Below are positions 36,687 to 45,318 of a stretch of 64,000 nucleotides of DNA, in pieces (position 1 is the stretch's first letter; every line of letters begins with the position of its first letter). The translations under genes and the position numbers were made by a program. This DNA comes from Actinomycetota bacterium (GTDB lineage: Bacteria > Actinomycetota > Acidimicrobiia > Acidimicrobiales > Ilumatobacteraceae), in contig JAPLAA010000036.1 of the NCBI GenBank assembly GCA_026393475.1, positions 1 through 64,000 of the forward strand. Reading direction: 5' to 3'. The notes under the pieces are model-generated. The model saw only the letters and a program-made list of their open reading frames with translations, was not told the DNA's origin and made no database searches.

Positions 36687-37760
36687 TCAGCGGGTGTACT
36701 TCGTCGCCGGCACGCTGAGGTGGAACGGCGTGCCCTGGTCGTCGGTGCACGTCGAGTCCCAGCCCGAGTCGTAGCGCACCGGATCGGTCGCCGTGCCGCC
36801 CAGTTCGCGGACGCGGGCCACGGCGGCGTCGATGTCGTCGACCACGAACCACAGCCTCGGCGGCGCCGGCTCCGAGGTCGGCTCGACGCCACCAGGGGGC
36901 GCCGAGATGTTGCCCACGTGACCGTTGCCCGGGTCGTCGAACCGCCACCCGAGCACGGCACCGAAGAACGCCTGCGCCCGGGCGAGGTCGGTGACGGGGA
37001 GGGTGAAGTAGAAGAGGTCGCCCGGTTCGTGGTGCTTCACCTGGTGATCGCCGTCGATGGGCGCGTGCTCGGGGCGAACGACCTCGAACCCGGCATCGCG
37101 ACTGTTGGCGTCGTACTGGTCGTCGTCGAAGTCGTCGATCGGTGCGCTGATCGACCACTGGTGCCCGAACGGATCGAGCAGCGTGCCCTGGCGGTGACCG
37201 TAGAACTGGTCGGCGACGGGGCGGAGTTCGGTCGCTCCGAGCTCGAGTGCCCGGGTGAAGATCGCGTCGAGGGTGGCGGTGTCGGGCGTGGCGAAGGTGA
37301 AGTTGGTCGAGCTCCCGCCCCGGGTGGTCGGCGCGAGCACGCCCGCCTCGGGGTACTCGTCGGCGAGCATGATCCGGCTGTTGCCGATCACGATCTCGGC
37401 GTGGCCGATGCGCCCGTCGTCGCCGACCATGCGGTGGTGTTCCACCGCGCCGAAGGCGTCGACGTAGAAGTCGATCGCCGCGGCCGCGCCGTCGACGCAG
37501 AGATACGGCGTGACGGTCGGCATGGCGGTCAGGTCGGCCGCGACCCGTCGGGGTACCGGGCGGGCGGCGGGGGCGTCGGGCGTGGTCTCGGTCATGAGTC
37601 GCTCCTGTTCGGCGAGGACGAGGCGGCGGATGCGCTCGGCCACGTGGGCCGGCGGCGGGATGGGTGTGGTGTCGGCGCGGAGCGCGTCGAACGGATCTGT
37701 CGGATCTGTCGCATCTGTCGGATCGGTCGGGATGCCGGGGGTGCCGGGGATGTCGCTCAT
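36687..37760 (-). CDS. Two-domain VOC (glyoxalase-like) protein encoded with an ECF sigma factor
   Basis: 357 residues. Residues 1-75 are an N-terminal extension with a TDPTDATDPTDP repeat and a helix AHVAERIRRLVLAEQERLM. Two glyoxalase/bleomycin-resistance (VOC) modules follow: the first about 80-205 (TPYLCVDGAAAAIDFYVDAFGA, shown in part, to GTLLDPFGHQWSI), the second about 245-357 (FYFTLPVTDLARAQAFFG). The start overlaps the sigma factor stop by four bases. The extension may contact the sigma factor; VOC domains bind small molecules through a metal site. The substrate is unknown. Confidence 0.85.
   Translation of the reverse strand: MSDIPGTPGIPTDPTDATDPTDPFDALRADTTPIPPPAHVAERIRRLVLAEQERLMTETTPDAPAARPVPRRVAADLTAMPTVTPYLCVDGAAAAIDFYVDAFGAVEHHRMVGDDGRIGHAEIVIGNSRIMLADEYPEAGVLAPTTRGGSSTNFTFATPDTATLDAIFTRALELGATELRPVADQFYGHRQGTLLDPFGHQWSISAPIDDFDDDQYDANSRDAGFEVVRPEHAPIDGDHQVKHHEPGDLFYFTLPVTDLARAQAFFGAVLGWRFDDPGNGHVGNISAPPGGVEPTSEPAPPRLWFVVDDIDAAVARVRELGGTATDPVRYDSGWDSTCTDDQGTPFHLSVPATKYTR
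37693..37728 (-). repeat. Four 9-bp in-frame repeats in the VOC gene (Asp-Pro-Thr type)
   Basis: GGATCTGTC-type units, four copies with small changes, encoding the TDPTDATDPTDP stretch at the protein N-terminus. Confidence 0.9.
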
Positions 37761-38296
37761 CGGGGACGTCCTTCGCCGGTGGTGGGGTCGTTCGTCTGGT
37801 CGTGCGGTCGGTCGGTGGTCATGGCGCGGTAGGCGGCCTTGGCCCGCATCAGCAACGACTCGGTGGCGTGGAGCGATCGGTCGAGCAGTGTGGCGACCTG
37901 CTCGACCGGGAGGCCGTCGAGGTAGCGGAGGGTCAGCGCCGCCCGGTGATGCGGGGTCAGCCGCGACAGGACGTCGTGGACGTGGAGCACATCGACGGGA
38001 TCGGGGGAGTCGGGCGTGTGGGTCGGAGCGGCCGATCCCTCGTAGAGCTCTTCGAGCGCCTGACGCTGGCGCCCTTCGCGGCGCCAGTGGTCGACCAGCT
38101 TGTGTCGGGCCGTGCCGATCAGCCAGCCGACCGAGAGCGCCTCGTCGTGCTCGTGGAGGGCCCGGGTGGCGGCGAGGAAGGTCTCGGCGGTGAGGTCCTC
38201 GGCGACGGCGACGCTGGGGCAGCGGCGCACGAGGTAGCCGTAGACGTCGGCGACCGCGTGCTCGTAGAGCTCCATCGCGTCGCGGGTGGAGATCAT
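37757..38296 (-). CDS. ECF-family RNA polymerase sigma factor
   Basis: 179 residues. Region 2 contains AEDLTAETFLAATRALHEHD and region 4 contains RLTPHHRAALTLRYLDGLPVEQVATLL (conserved core only, given in pieces). No anti-sigma gene adjoins it; instead its stop overlaps the VOC gene start. GAGGA eight bases before ATG 38296 is the ribosome site. It probably directs transcription of a small regulon under control of the VOC partner or another signal. Confidence 0.92.
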   Translation of the reverse strand: MISTRDAMELYEHAVADVYGYLVRRCPSVAVAEDLTAETFLAATRALHEHDEALSVGWLIGTARHKLVDHWRREGRQRQALEELYEGSAAPTHTPDSPDPVDVLHVHDVLSRLTPHHRAALTLRYLDGLPVEQVATLLDRSLHATESLLMRAKAAYRAMTTDRPHDQTNDPTTGEGRPR

Positions 38297-38440
38297 CCGG
38301 GGGTCCTCGTCGCCGAGGGGCGGACCGTGATCGGGGCGTTCATGCGTCCTTCCATCGCTCGGCGGCAGCGTTCTCCGTCGCGAGCCTCCCAGAAAATCTC
38401 AGGACGCGCCGAGGGCCGTGATGCGCTGGGTCTTGTGTGA

Positions 38441-38456
38441 TCGAACAGGTGTTCGA
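38441..38456. promoter_or_regulatory. LexA (SOS) box upstream of dnaE2
   Basis: TCGAAC-AGGT-GTTCGA, perfect consensus. A TACGGT hexamer begins at the next base (38457-38462) and ends six bases before the ATG, exactly the arrangement seen before imuA'. Confidence 0.93.
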
Positions 38457-38468
38457 TACGGTGTCCCG

Positions 38469-41400
38469 ATGGGCTTCAACAACCCGAGCATGCCCTGGAA
38501 GGACGTCGAAGCGCTGCTGTCGGGCCGATGGACGCCCGAGCAGCACGAGCAGGCGCGTGCCCGGGAGCAGCAGGAGGGCGAGGCGCCCGAGACGTCCGAG
38601 GCACCGTCGGCGCGGGGCAAGGACGGGCGGGCGCCCGGTTCGCCGTCGTGGAACGCCGGCGGCGACGGCCCGGCGTGGAGCCGCAAGCGTCAGCCGTTCC
38701 AACCCTCGATCCGGCCCCCGCACCAGCCGTCGTTCCGGCCGGCCGATCCCGACACCACCCGGCCGCTCATGCGTCCCGACGCACCGGCCACGCCCTACGC
38801 CGAGCTGCACTGCCATTCGAACTTCTCGTTCCTCGACGGTGCCTCACACCCCGAGCAGCTGGCCGAGGAGGCAGCCCGCCTCGGCCTCGAGGCGCTCGCG
38901 CTCACCGACCACGACGGGCTGTACGGCGTGGTGCGCTTCGCCGAGGCGGCCCGGGCCGTGGGGTTGCCCACGGTGTTCGGCGCGGAGATCACCATCACCG
39001 CCGACACCATGTCCGACGCCCGCATGGTCCGCGACGAGCGCCACACGCTGCAGCAGGTGCGTGTGGCCAGCGACGACCAGCGTCACGAACCCGACCCGCA
39101 CGGCCACCACCTGCTGGTGCTCGCCGACGGCACCGACGGCTACGCCCGCCTGTCGCGTGCGCTCAGCCTCGGGCACCTCGCGGGCGAGAAGGGCTCGCCA
39201 CAGTTCGCCCTCGGCGACCTGGCCGATGCTGCGGCCGGTCACTGGTGGGTGCTCACCGGGTGTCGCAAGGGCACGGTGCCGGCGGCGCTGTTGGCCGATG
39301 GGCCGAGCGCGGCGCGGCGCGAATTGCAACGGCTGATCGAGCTGTTCGGGCGCGACCGGGTGGTGGTCGAGCTGTGGGACCACGGCGATCCGCTCGACTC
39401 GGCACGCAACGACGCGCTCGCCGAGCTGGCCGGCCGGCTCGACCTGCCGTGCATCGCCACCAACAACGTCCACTACGCCACGCCCGCGCAACGGCAGCTC
39501 GCGATGGCGGTGGCCGCGGTGCGGGCGCGGCGCAGCCTCGACGAGCTCGACCCGTGGTTGCCGGCCGCGGCGACCGCGCATCTGCGCAGTGGGGCCGAAC
39601 AGGCGCGGCGGTTCCTGCGGTACCCGGGCGTGGTCGAACTCGCGGCCGAGATCGGTCGCGCCGCGGCGTTCGACCTGTCGTTGGTGGCGCCCTCGCTGCC
39701 GCCGTTCCCGTGCCCCGACGGGCCCGACGGTCGGCCGCTCACCGAGATGGAGTACCTGCGCGAGATCGTGCTGCACGGCGCCCGCCGCCGCTACGGCGAC
39801 CGGCCGGCGCCGGGGGAGGACCTGTCGCTGCGGGCCCGGGCGTGGCGCACGATCGACCACGAGCTGCAGGTGATCGAAGGCCTCGGTTTCGCCGGCTACT
39901 TCCTCGTGGTGTGGGACATCGTCGAGTTCTGCAACCGGGCCGACATCTTCTGCCAGGGTCGGGGCAGTGCCGCCAACAGCGCGGTCTGCTACGCCCTCGG
40001 GGTCACGAAGGCCGACGCCGTCTCGTTGGGGTTGCTGTTCGAGCGGTTCCTGTCGCCCGAGCGCGACGGCCCGCCCGACATCGACCTCGACATCGAGAGC
40101 GACCGGCGTGAAGAGGTCATCCAGTACGTGTACGAGCGCTACGGGCGGCACCACACCGCGCAGGTGGCCAACGTCATCACCTACCGGGCGCGCTCGTCGG
40201 TGCGCGACATGGCCAAGGCGCTGGGGTTCGCCCCCGGGCAGCAGGACGCATGGAGCAAGCAGGTCGACGCGTGGGGCAACCTCGCCAGCACGGCCGACCA
40301 GCCCGACGTGAGCATCCCGGCCACGGTGATGAGCCTGGCCGCGGAGATCGAGGACGCGCCGCGGCATCTCGGCATCCACTCCGGCGGCATGGTCATCTGC
40401 GACCGGCCGGTCATCGAGGTGTGTCCGGTCGAGTGGGCGCGCATGGACCGGCGCAGCGTGCTCCAGTGGGACAAGGACGACTGTGCCGCGGCGGGGCTCG
40501 TGAAGTTCGACCTGCTGGGTCTGGGCATGCTCTCGGCGCTGCACTACGCGGTCGATCTCATCCGCGAGCACCGCGGGTACGAGGTCGATCTCGCCACCAT
40601 CCCGCAGGAGGACGAGGTCTACGCGATGTTGTGCCGCGCCGACACCGTCGGTGTGTTCCAGATCGAGAGCCGCGCGCAGATGGCCACGCTGCCGCGGCTC
40701 AAGCCGCGCCGGTTCTACGACCTCGTGGTCGAGGTCGCGCTCATCCGGCCCGGGCCCATCCAGGGCGGGTCGGTGCACCCGTACATCCGGCGGCGCAACG
40801 GTCAGGAGCCGATCACCTACCTGCATCCGCTGCTCGAGAACAGCCTGGGCAAGACGCTCGGCGTGCCGTTGTTCCAGGAGCAGCTGATGCAGATGGCGAT
40901 CGACGTCGCCGGCTTCACCCCGAGCGAGGCCGACCAGCTGCGCCAGGCGATGGGGTCCAAGCGCAGCAAGGCGCGGATGGAGCGACTGAAGACGCGGCTC
41001 TACGAGGGGATGGCCGAGCGCGGCATCACCGGGGCGGTGGCCGACGAGATCTTCGTGAAGATGGCGGCGTTCGCGAACTACGGCTTCCCCGAATCGCACA
41101 GCGTGTCGTTCAGCTATCTCGTGTACTCGTCGTCGTGGATCAAGTACCACGAGCCGGCCGCGTTCTGCGCGGCGCTGCTGAACGCCCAGCCGATGGGGTT
41201 CTGGAGTCCGCACTCGCTGGTGCAGGACGCCCGCCGTCACGGTGTGGTCGTGCACACGCCCGATCTCAACGCCTCGTTGGCGACGGCGACGCTCGAGCCC
41301 TGCGAGGAGAGCGTGGGTGGAGTGGCGGTGCGCCTCGGCATCGGGTCGGTGCGCGGCATCGGTGCCGAGTTGGCGAAGCAGATCGAGGCGGGTCGGCCGT

Positions 41401-41978
41401 ACATCTCGGTCGAGCATCTCGTGCGGTGCGTGCCGCAGCTGTCGCAGACCCAGCTCGAGGCGATGGCCACCGCCGGTGCGTTCACCGAGTGCTTCGGCAG
41501 CGATCGCCGCACCGCGCTGTGGGAGGTGGGCGCGGCGGTGCAGTCGCGCCCCGATCGGCTGCAGGGCATCGTCACCGGCATCGTGGCGCCGCAGCTGCCG
41601 GGCATGGACGAGGTGGAGACCGCGGTGGCCGACCTGTGGGCCACGGGTGTGGCGCCGACGGGGCATCCCACCCGGTTCCTGCGCGACGAGTTGCGGCGTC
41701 GTGGGGTGCTCACCTCCGACGAGCTGCAGACGGCCGAGCCGCGGTCGAGGGTGACGATCGCCGGGGTGGTCACGCACCGGCAGCGGCCCGAGACCGGGTT
41801 GATGAACGTGGTGATCTCGAAGGGTTGTTGGGCTCGGCACCGGGCGGTCGCCCGTGATGCGGCGGCGCTGCTCATCCGGGGCCGGCTCGAGCGCAGCGAG
41901 GGTGTGGTGAACGTGGTGGCCGAGCAATTGGTGCCCCTGCCCGTCCCCGCCAGCAACGCCAGCCGCGACTTCCGCTGA
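38469..41978 (+). CDS. dnaE2: Error-prone DNA polymerase DnaE2
   Basis: 1169 residues from ATG 38469. An N-terminal extension of about 100 residues precedes the PHP domain (YAELHCHSNFSFLDGASHP). The C-family palm, fingers and OB parts follow: FCQGRGSAANSAVCYALGV, PPDIDLDIESDRRE (catalytic Asps), FQIESRAQMATLPRLKPRR, PESHSVSFSYLVYSSSWIK. DnaE2 is the SOS-induced lesion-bypass polymerase that works with ImuA' and ImuB. It stands alone behind its own LexA box, 21 kb from imuA'-imuB. Confidence 0.95.
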   Translation: MGFNNPSMPWKDVEALLSGRWTPEQHEQARAREQQEGEAPETSEAPSARGKDGRAPGSPSWNAGGDGPAWSRKRQPFQPSIRPPHQPSFRPADPDTTRPLMRPDAPATPYAELHCHSNFSFLDGASHPEQLAEEAARLGLEALALTDHDGLYGVVRFAEAARAVGLPTVFGAEITITADTMSDARMVRDERHTLQQVRVASDDQRHEPDPHGHHLLVLADGTDGYARLSRALSLGHLAGEKGSPQFALGDLADAAAGHWWVLTGCRKGTVPAALLADGPSAARRELQRLIELFGRDRVVVELWDHGDPLDSARNDALAELAGRLDLPCIATNNVHYATPAQRQLAMAVAAVRARRSLDELDPWLPAAATAHLRSGAEQARRFLRYPGVVELAAEIGRAAAFDLSLVAPSLPPFPCPDGPDGRPLTEMEYLREIVLHGARRRYGDRPAPGEDLSLRARAWRTIDHELQVIEGLGFAGYFLVVWDIVEFCNRADIFCQGRGSAANSAVCYALGVTKADAVSLGLLFERFLSPERDGPPDIDLDIESDRREEVIQYVYERYGRHHTAQVANVITYRARSSVRDMAKALGFAPGQQDAWSKQVDAWGNLASTADQPDVSIPATVMSLAAEIEDAPRHLGIHSGGMVICDRPVIEVCPVEWARMDRRSVLQWDKDDCAAAGLVKFDLLGLGMLSALHYAVDLIREHRGYEVDLATIPQEDEVYAMLCRADTVGVFQIESRAQMATLPRLKPRRFYDLVVEVALIRPGPIQGGSVHPYIRRRNGQEPITYLHPLLENSLGKTLGVPLFQEQLMQMAIDVAGFTPSEADQLRQAMGSKRSKARMERLKTRLYEGMAERGITGAVADEIFVKMAAFANYGFPESHSVSFSYLVYSSSWIKYHEPAAFCAALLNAQPMGFWSPHSLVQDARRHGVVVHTPDLNASLATATLEPCEESVGGVAVRLGIGSVRGIGAELAKQIEAGRPYISVEHLVRCVPQLSQTQLEAMATAGAFTECFGSDRRTALWEVGAAVQSRPDRLQGIVTGIVAPQLPGMDEVETAVADLWATGVAPTGHPTRFLRDELRRRGVLTSDELQTAEPRSRVTIAGVVTHRQRPETGLMNVVISKGCWARHRAVARDAAALLIRGRLERSEGVVNVVAEQLVPLPVPASNASRDFR

Positions 41979-41991
41979 CCCGGACCCACCG

Positions 41992-42032
41992 CGATGAGAG
42001 ATGAGTGCCGCTGCCGACCCCATCTCTCATCG
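41992..42032. repeat. GATGAG palindromic element, copy 1
   Basis: 12-bp perfect stem (41992-42003 with 42021-42032), 14 bases after the dnaE2 stop. It shares the CGATGAG(A/T)GATGAG arm with the copies at 42054 and 47243. Confidence 0.85.
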
Positions 42033-42053
42033 CCATCGATCCCCCACCGATCA

Positions 42054-42092
42054 GATGAGAGATGAGCGCGCTACAGCCACTCATCTCTCATC
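42054..42092. repeat. GATGAG palindromic element, copy 2
   Basis: 13-bp perfect stem (42054-42066 with 42080-42092), loop 13 bases. It is in tandem with copy 1, between dnaE2 and the LLM oxidoreductase gene. It could act as a terminator, but there is no T-run. Confidence 0.85.
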
Positions 42093-42123
42093 GCGGTGTG
42101 ACCAGCGCGGGTACGGTCGATCC

Positions 42124-43050
42124 ATGGCCAGACCGTTCCGATTCGCCGTCCAGGTCGCACCGTTCGACGACGCCGAAGCGCTGCCCGCGTTCGCCCGCAA
42201 CGTGGAGGCGCTCGGCTACGACGAGCTGTACAGCTACGACCACATCGGCGCGGTCGATCCGTTCGTGCCGTTGATGATGGCCGCTGGTGCCACCACGCGG
42301 CTGCGGGTCGGCCCGTTGGTGCTCAACAACGAGTTCCACCAGCCCGTCCTGCTGGCCCGCACTGCAGCGACGGTCGACCGTTTGACGGGCGGACGGCTCG
42401 TGCTCGGGTGGGGCACCGGCTACATGCAGAGCGAGCACGACGCGATCGGTCTCGAACTGCGGGCGCCGGGACCTCGGGTCACCCGCTTCGGTGAGTCGCT
42501 CGAGGTGGTGCGCTCGCTGCTCGACACCGGCGCCGCGTCGTTCCACGGCGAGCACCACCACGTCGAGCTCGATGCGTTGGGCGTGCGGCCGGCAGCCGAG
42601 CGCGTGCCGTTCCTGATCGGCGGCCACGGTCGCCGGGTGGTGTCGCTCGCCGCTCGCTTCGCCGACATCTTCCAGTACACCGGGCTGCACCACGGTCAGG
42701 GCGGGGTGCCCAACGGCGGCGGCTTCGCGATCGAGCACGTCGCCGAGCGCAGCCGCTGGCTCACCGAGGCCGCGCAGCAGGCCGGAGATCGCAGCGATGC
42801 GATCGAACGCTCGATCCTGGTGCAGCACACGTACGTGGGCGACGGCGCCGAGGCGGCGCTCGACGCCGCGGTCGAACGGTTCGGGATGGAGCGGGCGCTG
42901 TTGGAGGCCACGCCGTTCGTGCTGATCGGTTCGGTCGAGCAGGTGGTCGACAAGCTCGAACGCCTGCGCGAGCAGATCGACGTGAACCACGTGACGATCC
43001 GCGACGTCGACGGCTTCGCCCCCGTGGTCGCCGCCCTCGCCGGCCGCTGA
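42124..43050 (+). CDS. LLM-class F420-dependent oxidoreductase
   Basis: 308 residues from ATG 42124, six bases after a TACGGT hexamer. A luciferase-like TIM barrel: RFAVQVAPFDDAEALPAF, LYSYDHIGAVDPFVPLMMAA, VDRLTGGRLVLGWGTGY and a C-terminal FVLIGSVEQVVDKLERLRE. The family uses coenzyme F420 or FMN; in actinobacteria most members are F420-dependent. The substrate is unknown. It converges on the TetR gene of the di-metal operon, and a functional link is possible but not shown. Confidence 0.88.
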   Translation: MARPFRFAVQVAPFDDAEALPAFARNVEALGYDELYSYDHIGAVDPFVPLMMAAGATTRLRVGPLVLNNEFHQPVLLARTAATVDRLTGGRLVLGWGTGYMQSEHDAIGLELRAPGPRVTRFGESLEVVRSLLDTGAASFHGEHHHVELDALGVRPAAERVPFLIGGHGRRVVSLAARFADIFQYTGLHHGQGGVPNGGGFAIEHVAERSRWLTEAAQQAGDRSDAIERSILVQHTYVGDGAEAALDAAVERFGMERALLEATPFVLIGSVEQVVDKLERLREQIDVNHVTIRDVDGFAPVVAALAGR

Positions 43051-43087
43051 CGTCAGCCGCCCGGGAGTCGGGTCGTCGCCGCGACGG

Positions 43088-43711
43088 TCAGTTCGAAGGG
43101 GTCGCCCGTGTCGACAGCCCGTCGACCAGCACGGAGATCAGGTTCGGCAGCAGGTCCTCGAGCGTGCAGCCCACGACGAGGAAGCCGCCGAGTTCGAGTT
43201 GAACGATTCCATGGGCGCCGGCCCAGAACAGGTGTGCAGCAGTGAGTGGGTCGCCGACGAGATCGAGCGCTCCGGCGTCGGCCGCTGACGCGAGGAGGTC
43301 GCGGCAGATGCCGATCGCCCGCACCTTGGCCTCGAGCAACGGGGGAGCGGTCTCGCTCATCTGGCCGTCGTCGGAGTAGAGCATCGAGTACAGCTGCGGC
43401 CGCTCCAGGCCGAGGCGCACGTAGGCGTGTGCGATCGCACGGAGCGATTCGATCGGGTCGTCATGGTCGGCAGCCGCAGCCGACAGGCGTTCGAACAGCA
43501 GCTCGTACGACCGGATGCGCAGCGCGTCGACGAGGTCGGCCTTGGAGTCGAAGTACGAGTAGATCTTGCTGTGGCTGCAGCCGACCTGTGATGCGATCGC
43601 CCGGAACGACATCGCGTCGATCCCGCCGGCCTCCAACAGGGTCTGCGCCGCCGTCAGCAATTCGGCCGTCGTGACGGCGACTGCTTCAGCGGTGCTGGGA
43701 GGTCTGGCCAC
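43088..43711 (-). CDS. TetR-family regulator of the di-metal enzyme operon
   Basis: 207 residues. N-terminal HTH: AMSFRAIASQVGCSHSKIYSYFDSK with the usual TetR spacing; the C-terminal ligand domain is helical. It starts 38 bases after the stop of the membrane isomerase-like gene in the same direction, so it is probably the third gene of that operon. The TTTAC-N4-GTAAA dyad upstream of the first gene is its likely operator, giving autoregulation by the substrate or product. Confidence 0.9.
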   Translation of the reverse strand: MARPPSTAEAVAVTTAELLTAAQTLLEAGGIDAMSFRAIASQVGCSHSKIYSYFDSKADLVDALRIRSYELLFERLSAAAADHDDPIESLRAIAHAYVRLGLERPQLYSMLYSDDGQMSETAPPLLEAKVRAIGICRDLLASAADAGALDLVGDPLTAAHLFWAGAHGIVQLELGGFLVVGCTLEDLLPNLISVLVDGLSTRATPSN

Positions 43712-43749
43712 GCAGCATTCTCGCCTCCGACCGCCCGTCGCTCAAAGGT

Positions 43750-44307
43750 CTACCGCCGGCCCTTGGCGACGGAGATCGCGCTCGACAGGCAGATGCCGGT
43801 GGCGATGCTCGCGCCGACGACGGCGGCGTAGAAGGTTCCGTAGGAGAGCAGGTTCGGCCAGTCGCCGACGGGCTGCAGGCCGCGTTCGGGGGCGTACACC
43901 GCTGCGGAGTAGCCGATGATGTTGCCCCACAGCATCACGACCGAGCCCCAGAAGAACCACCTCGCCTGGCGCTCGCTGAACCGGAGCCGTTGGCTGAGGG
44001 CGAGCATCACCATCACGTAGACGGCGTTCATGATCGTGCCGGTGTGGGCATTCCGCAGCAGTTCGGTCTCGTCGGGGACGTCGATCTCGAAGCTCGGGAG
44101 CGGGAGGATGTGCAACACGCCCTCGGCGAGTTGGATCAGCCAGACGAAGCCTCCGATGAAGCCGAGGAACATCCCGATGAAGGCATGGACCATCAGCCGA
44201 CCGCCCGCTCGGCCCGACAAGCCCCCGGTGTCGGACACCCAACGGCCGTCTCCCGTCACATCCCCGTTCGCGTTCATGTTCATGTCGGCGGTCAGGTCGG
44301 CGCTCAT
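43750..44307 (-). CDS. Four-helix membrane protein resembling styrene-oxide isomerase (SOI-like)
   Basis: 185 residues; the ATG overlaps the upstream stop by three bases. Four membrane segments at about 38-62, 88-108, 116-138 and 152-178. From memory of StyC (styrene-oxide isomerase), key positions align: H88 in NAHTGTIMN matches the heme-ligand His of AHSGPALN, N94 matches its catalytic Asn six residues on, and N129/Y133 in WGNIIGY match WANVGFY; APERGL matches SPNRGL. SOI is a heme-b membrane enzyme rearranging epoxides to carbonyls. This is inferred from motifs without an alignment search; the true substrate is unknown. Confidence 0.6.
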   Translation of the reverse strand: MSADLTADMNMNANGDVTGDGRWVSDTGGLSGRAGGRLMVHAFIGMFLGFIGGFVWLIQLAEGVLHILPLPSFEIDVPDETELLRNAHTGTIMNAVYVMVMLALSQRLRFSERQARWFFWGSVVMLWGNIIGYSAAVYAPERGLQPVGDWPNLLSYGTFYAAVVGASIATGICLSSAISVAKGRR

Positions 44308-45218
44308 GCGGCTGCTCCAGTGGGGGCGAACGGCACGTCGAGGCGTCCGTCGTGGGTGTCGATCAGTGGCGGCGAGTCGGGGTCGGGACGCGTGGCGTAG
44401 CCGGCGATCCACCGTGTGACCCACTCGGGGTCGGGTTCGCCGCGAGGGTCGTGGCGGGGGAGTGCGCTGCGAAGCGCCCCGGGAAGGACAGCTGCGAAGA
44501 ACGCCGCCGTGCGCCGCCAGAGTCGGAGTCGCGAGCGTGGGTTGCGCCACAGGCCATCGACGATCAGCATCGTCTTGGCGGCGCGTCGGGAGAGCAGGAA
44601 GACGTGGATCGAGCCGGTGAAGACACCGAGCGCTCGTTGCCAGTACGTGCCGACCGCAGCCTGGTAGGCGTCGAACGCGACGCGTTTGTGCTCGACCTCT
44701 TCGACCATGTGCCAGAGCACGAAGCTGGCCACGCGGGTGTCGCTGCCGCCGAACAACTCGACCCGATCGCCCACGAGCCACCGCGTGACGCCGAGGGTCA
44801 TCGACTCGAACCCCGCCGAGTAGGCGAGTCGGAACGCCAACGACCGGCGGTCCCGGATGCGGGCGTACGACTGCTTCATCCACTCCTCGACCTCGGCCAG
44901 TTCGGGGTAGCCGTTGGCCTTGAGGATCTCGTTGTAACGACGGTGCGTCCGGAAGTGTTGGCCTTCCTGGCCGACGAAGCCGGCGATCTCCGCCAGCACC
45001 CTGGGGTCGTCGATCTCGCCGGCGGCCTCCCGGAGGGTGGCGATGAGGAACGGCTCGAGGTAGGGCATGGCGAGCGAGGCGCCGTTGATCATGTGTGACC
45101 ACTCGTGATGGCCCGGATGCCACACCGGGTCGAGGTCGTCGGGAAACTCGAACGGCACCTTGCGCACCTCGATGCCAGGAAAGCGCTCGCGTCGGACGTC
45201 GGTTCTGTTGCTGCTCAT
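44304..45218 (-). CDS. COG3687-type predicted metal-dependent hydrolase, ferritin-like di-metal site
   Basis: 304 residues. Annotated in databases as metal-dependent hydrolase (PF10118), but the residues fit a ferritin-like di-iron site: E55, E85-x-x-H88 (FVGQEGQHF), E138 (GFESM) and E174-x-x-H177 (EEVEHKR), each on a predicted helix. That is the pattern of di-iron oxygenases, desaturases and ferritins. A hydrophobic helix GVFTGSIHVFLLS suggests membrane contact. First gene of an operon with the SOI-like protein and TetR. An oxygenase role is my inference. Confidence 0.8.
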   Translation of the reverse strand: MSSNRTDVRRERFPGIEVRKVPFEFPDDLDPVWHPGHHEWSHMINGASLAMPYLEPFLIATLREAAGEIDDPRVLAEIAGFVGQEGQHFRTHRRYNEILKANGYPELAEVEEWMKQSYARIRDRRSLAFRLAYSAGFESMTLGVTRWLVGDRVELFGGSDTRVASFVLWHMVEEVEHKRVAFDAYQAAVGTYWQRALGVFTGSIHVFLLSRRAAKTMLIVDGLWRNPRSRLRLWRRTAAFFAAVLPGALRSALPRHDPRGEPDPEWVTRWIAGYATRPDPDSPPLIDTHDGRLDVPFAPTGAAA

Positions 45219-45251
45219 CTCCTACCCCCGCCGACCAGGGTATGACGTTCA

Positions 45252-45265
45252 TTTACCGCTGTAAA
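45252..45265. promoter_or_regulatory. TetR-type operator TTTAC-CGCT-GTAAA
   Basis: Perfect 5-bp arms around a 4-base spacer, in an AT-rich island 34 bases upstream of the di-metal enzyme start. The form is typical of TetR operators, and a TetR gene ends the operon. Confidence 0.75.
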
Positions 45266-45318
45266 GATAATTCGTCGACGACACCGGACCTGGGTGAACG
45301 TCGACCGAGCGGCGGTCG

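Noticed and set aside
44352-45098. Long plus-strand frame opposite the di-metal enzyme
   Set aside because: Antisense shadow; the minus-strand protein has the full E/ExxH ligand set and an operon context.
42124-45265. LLM oxidoreductase as part of the di-metal/isomerase operon
   Set aside because: It is on the opposite strand and convergent, with its own TACGGT promoter; a functional link is possible but nothing in the sequence shows it.
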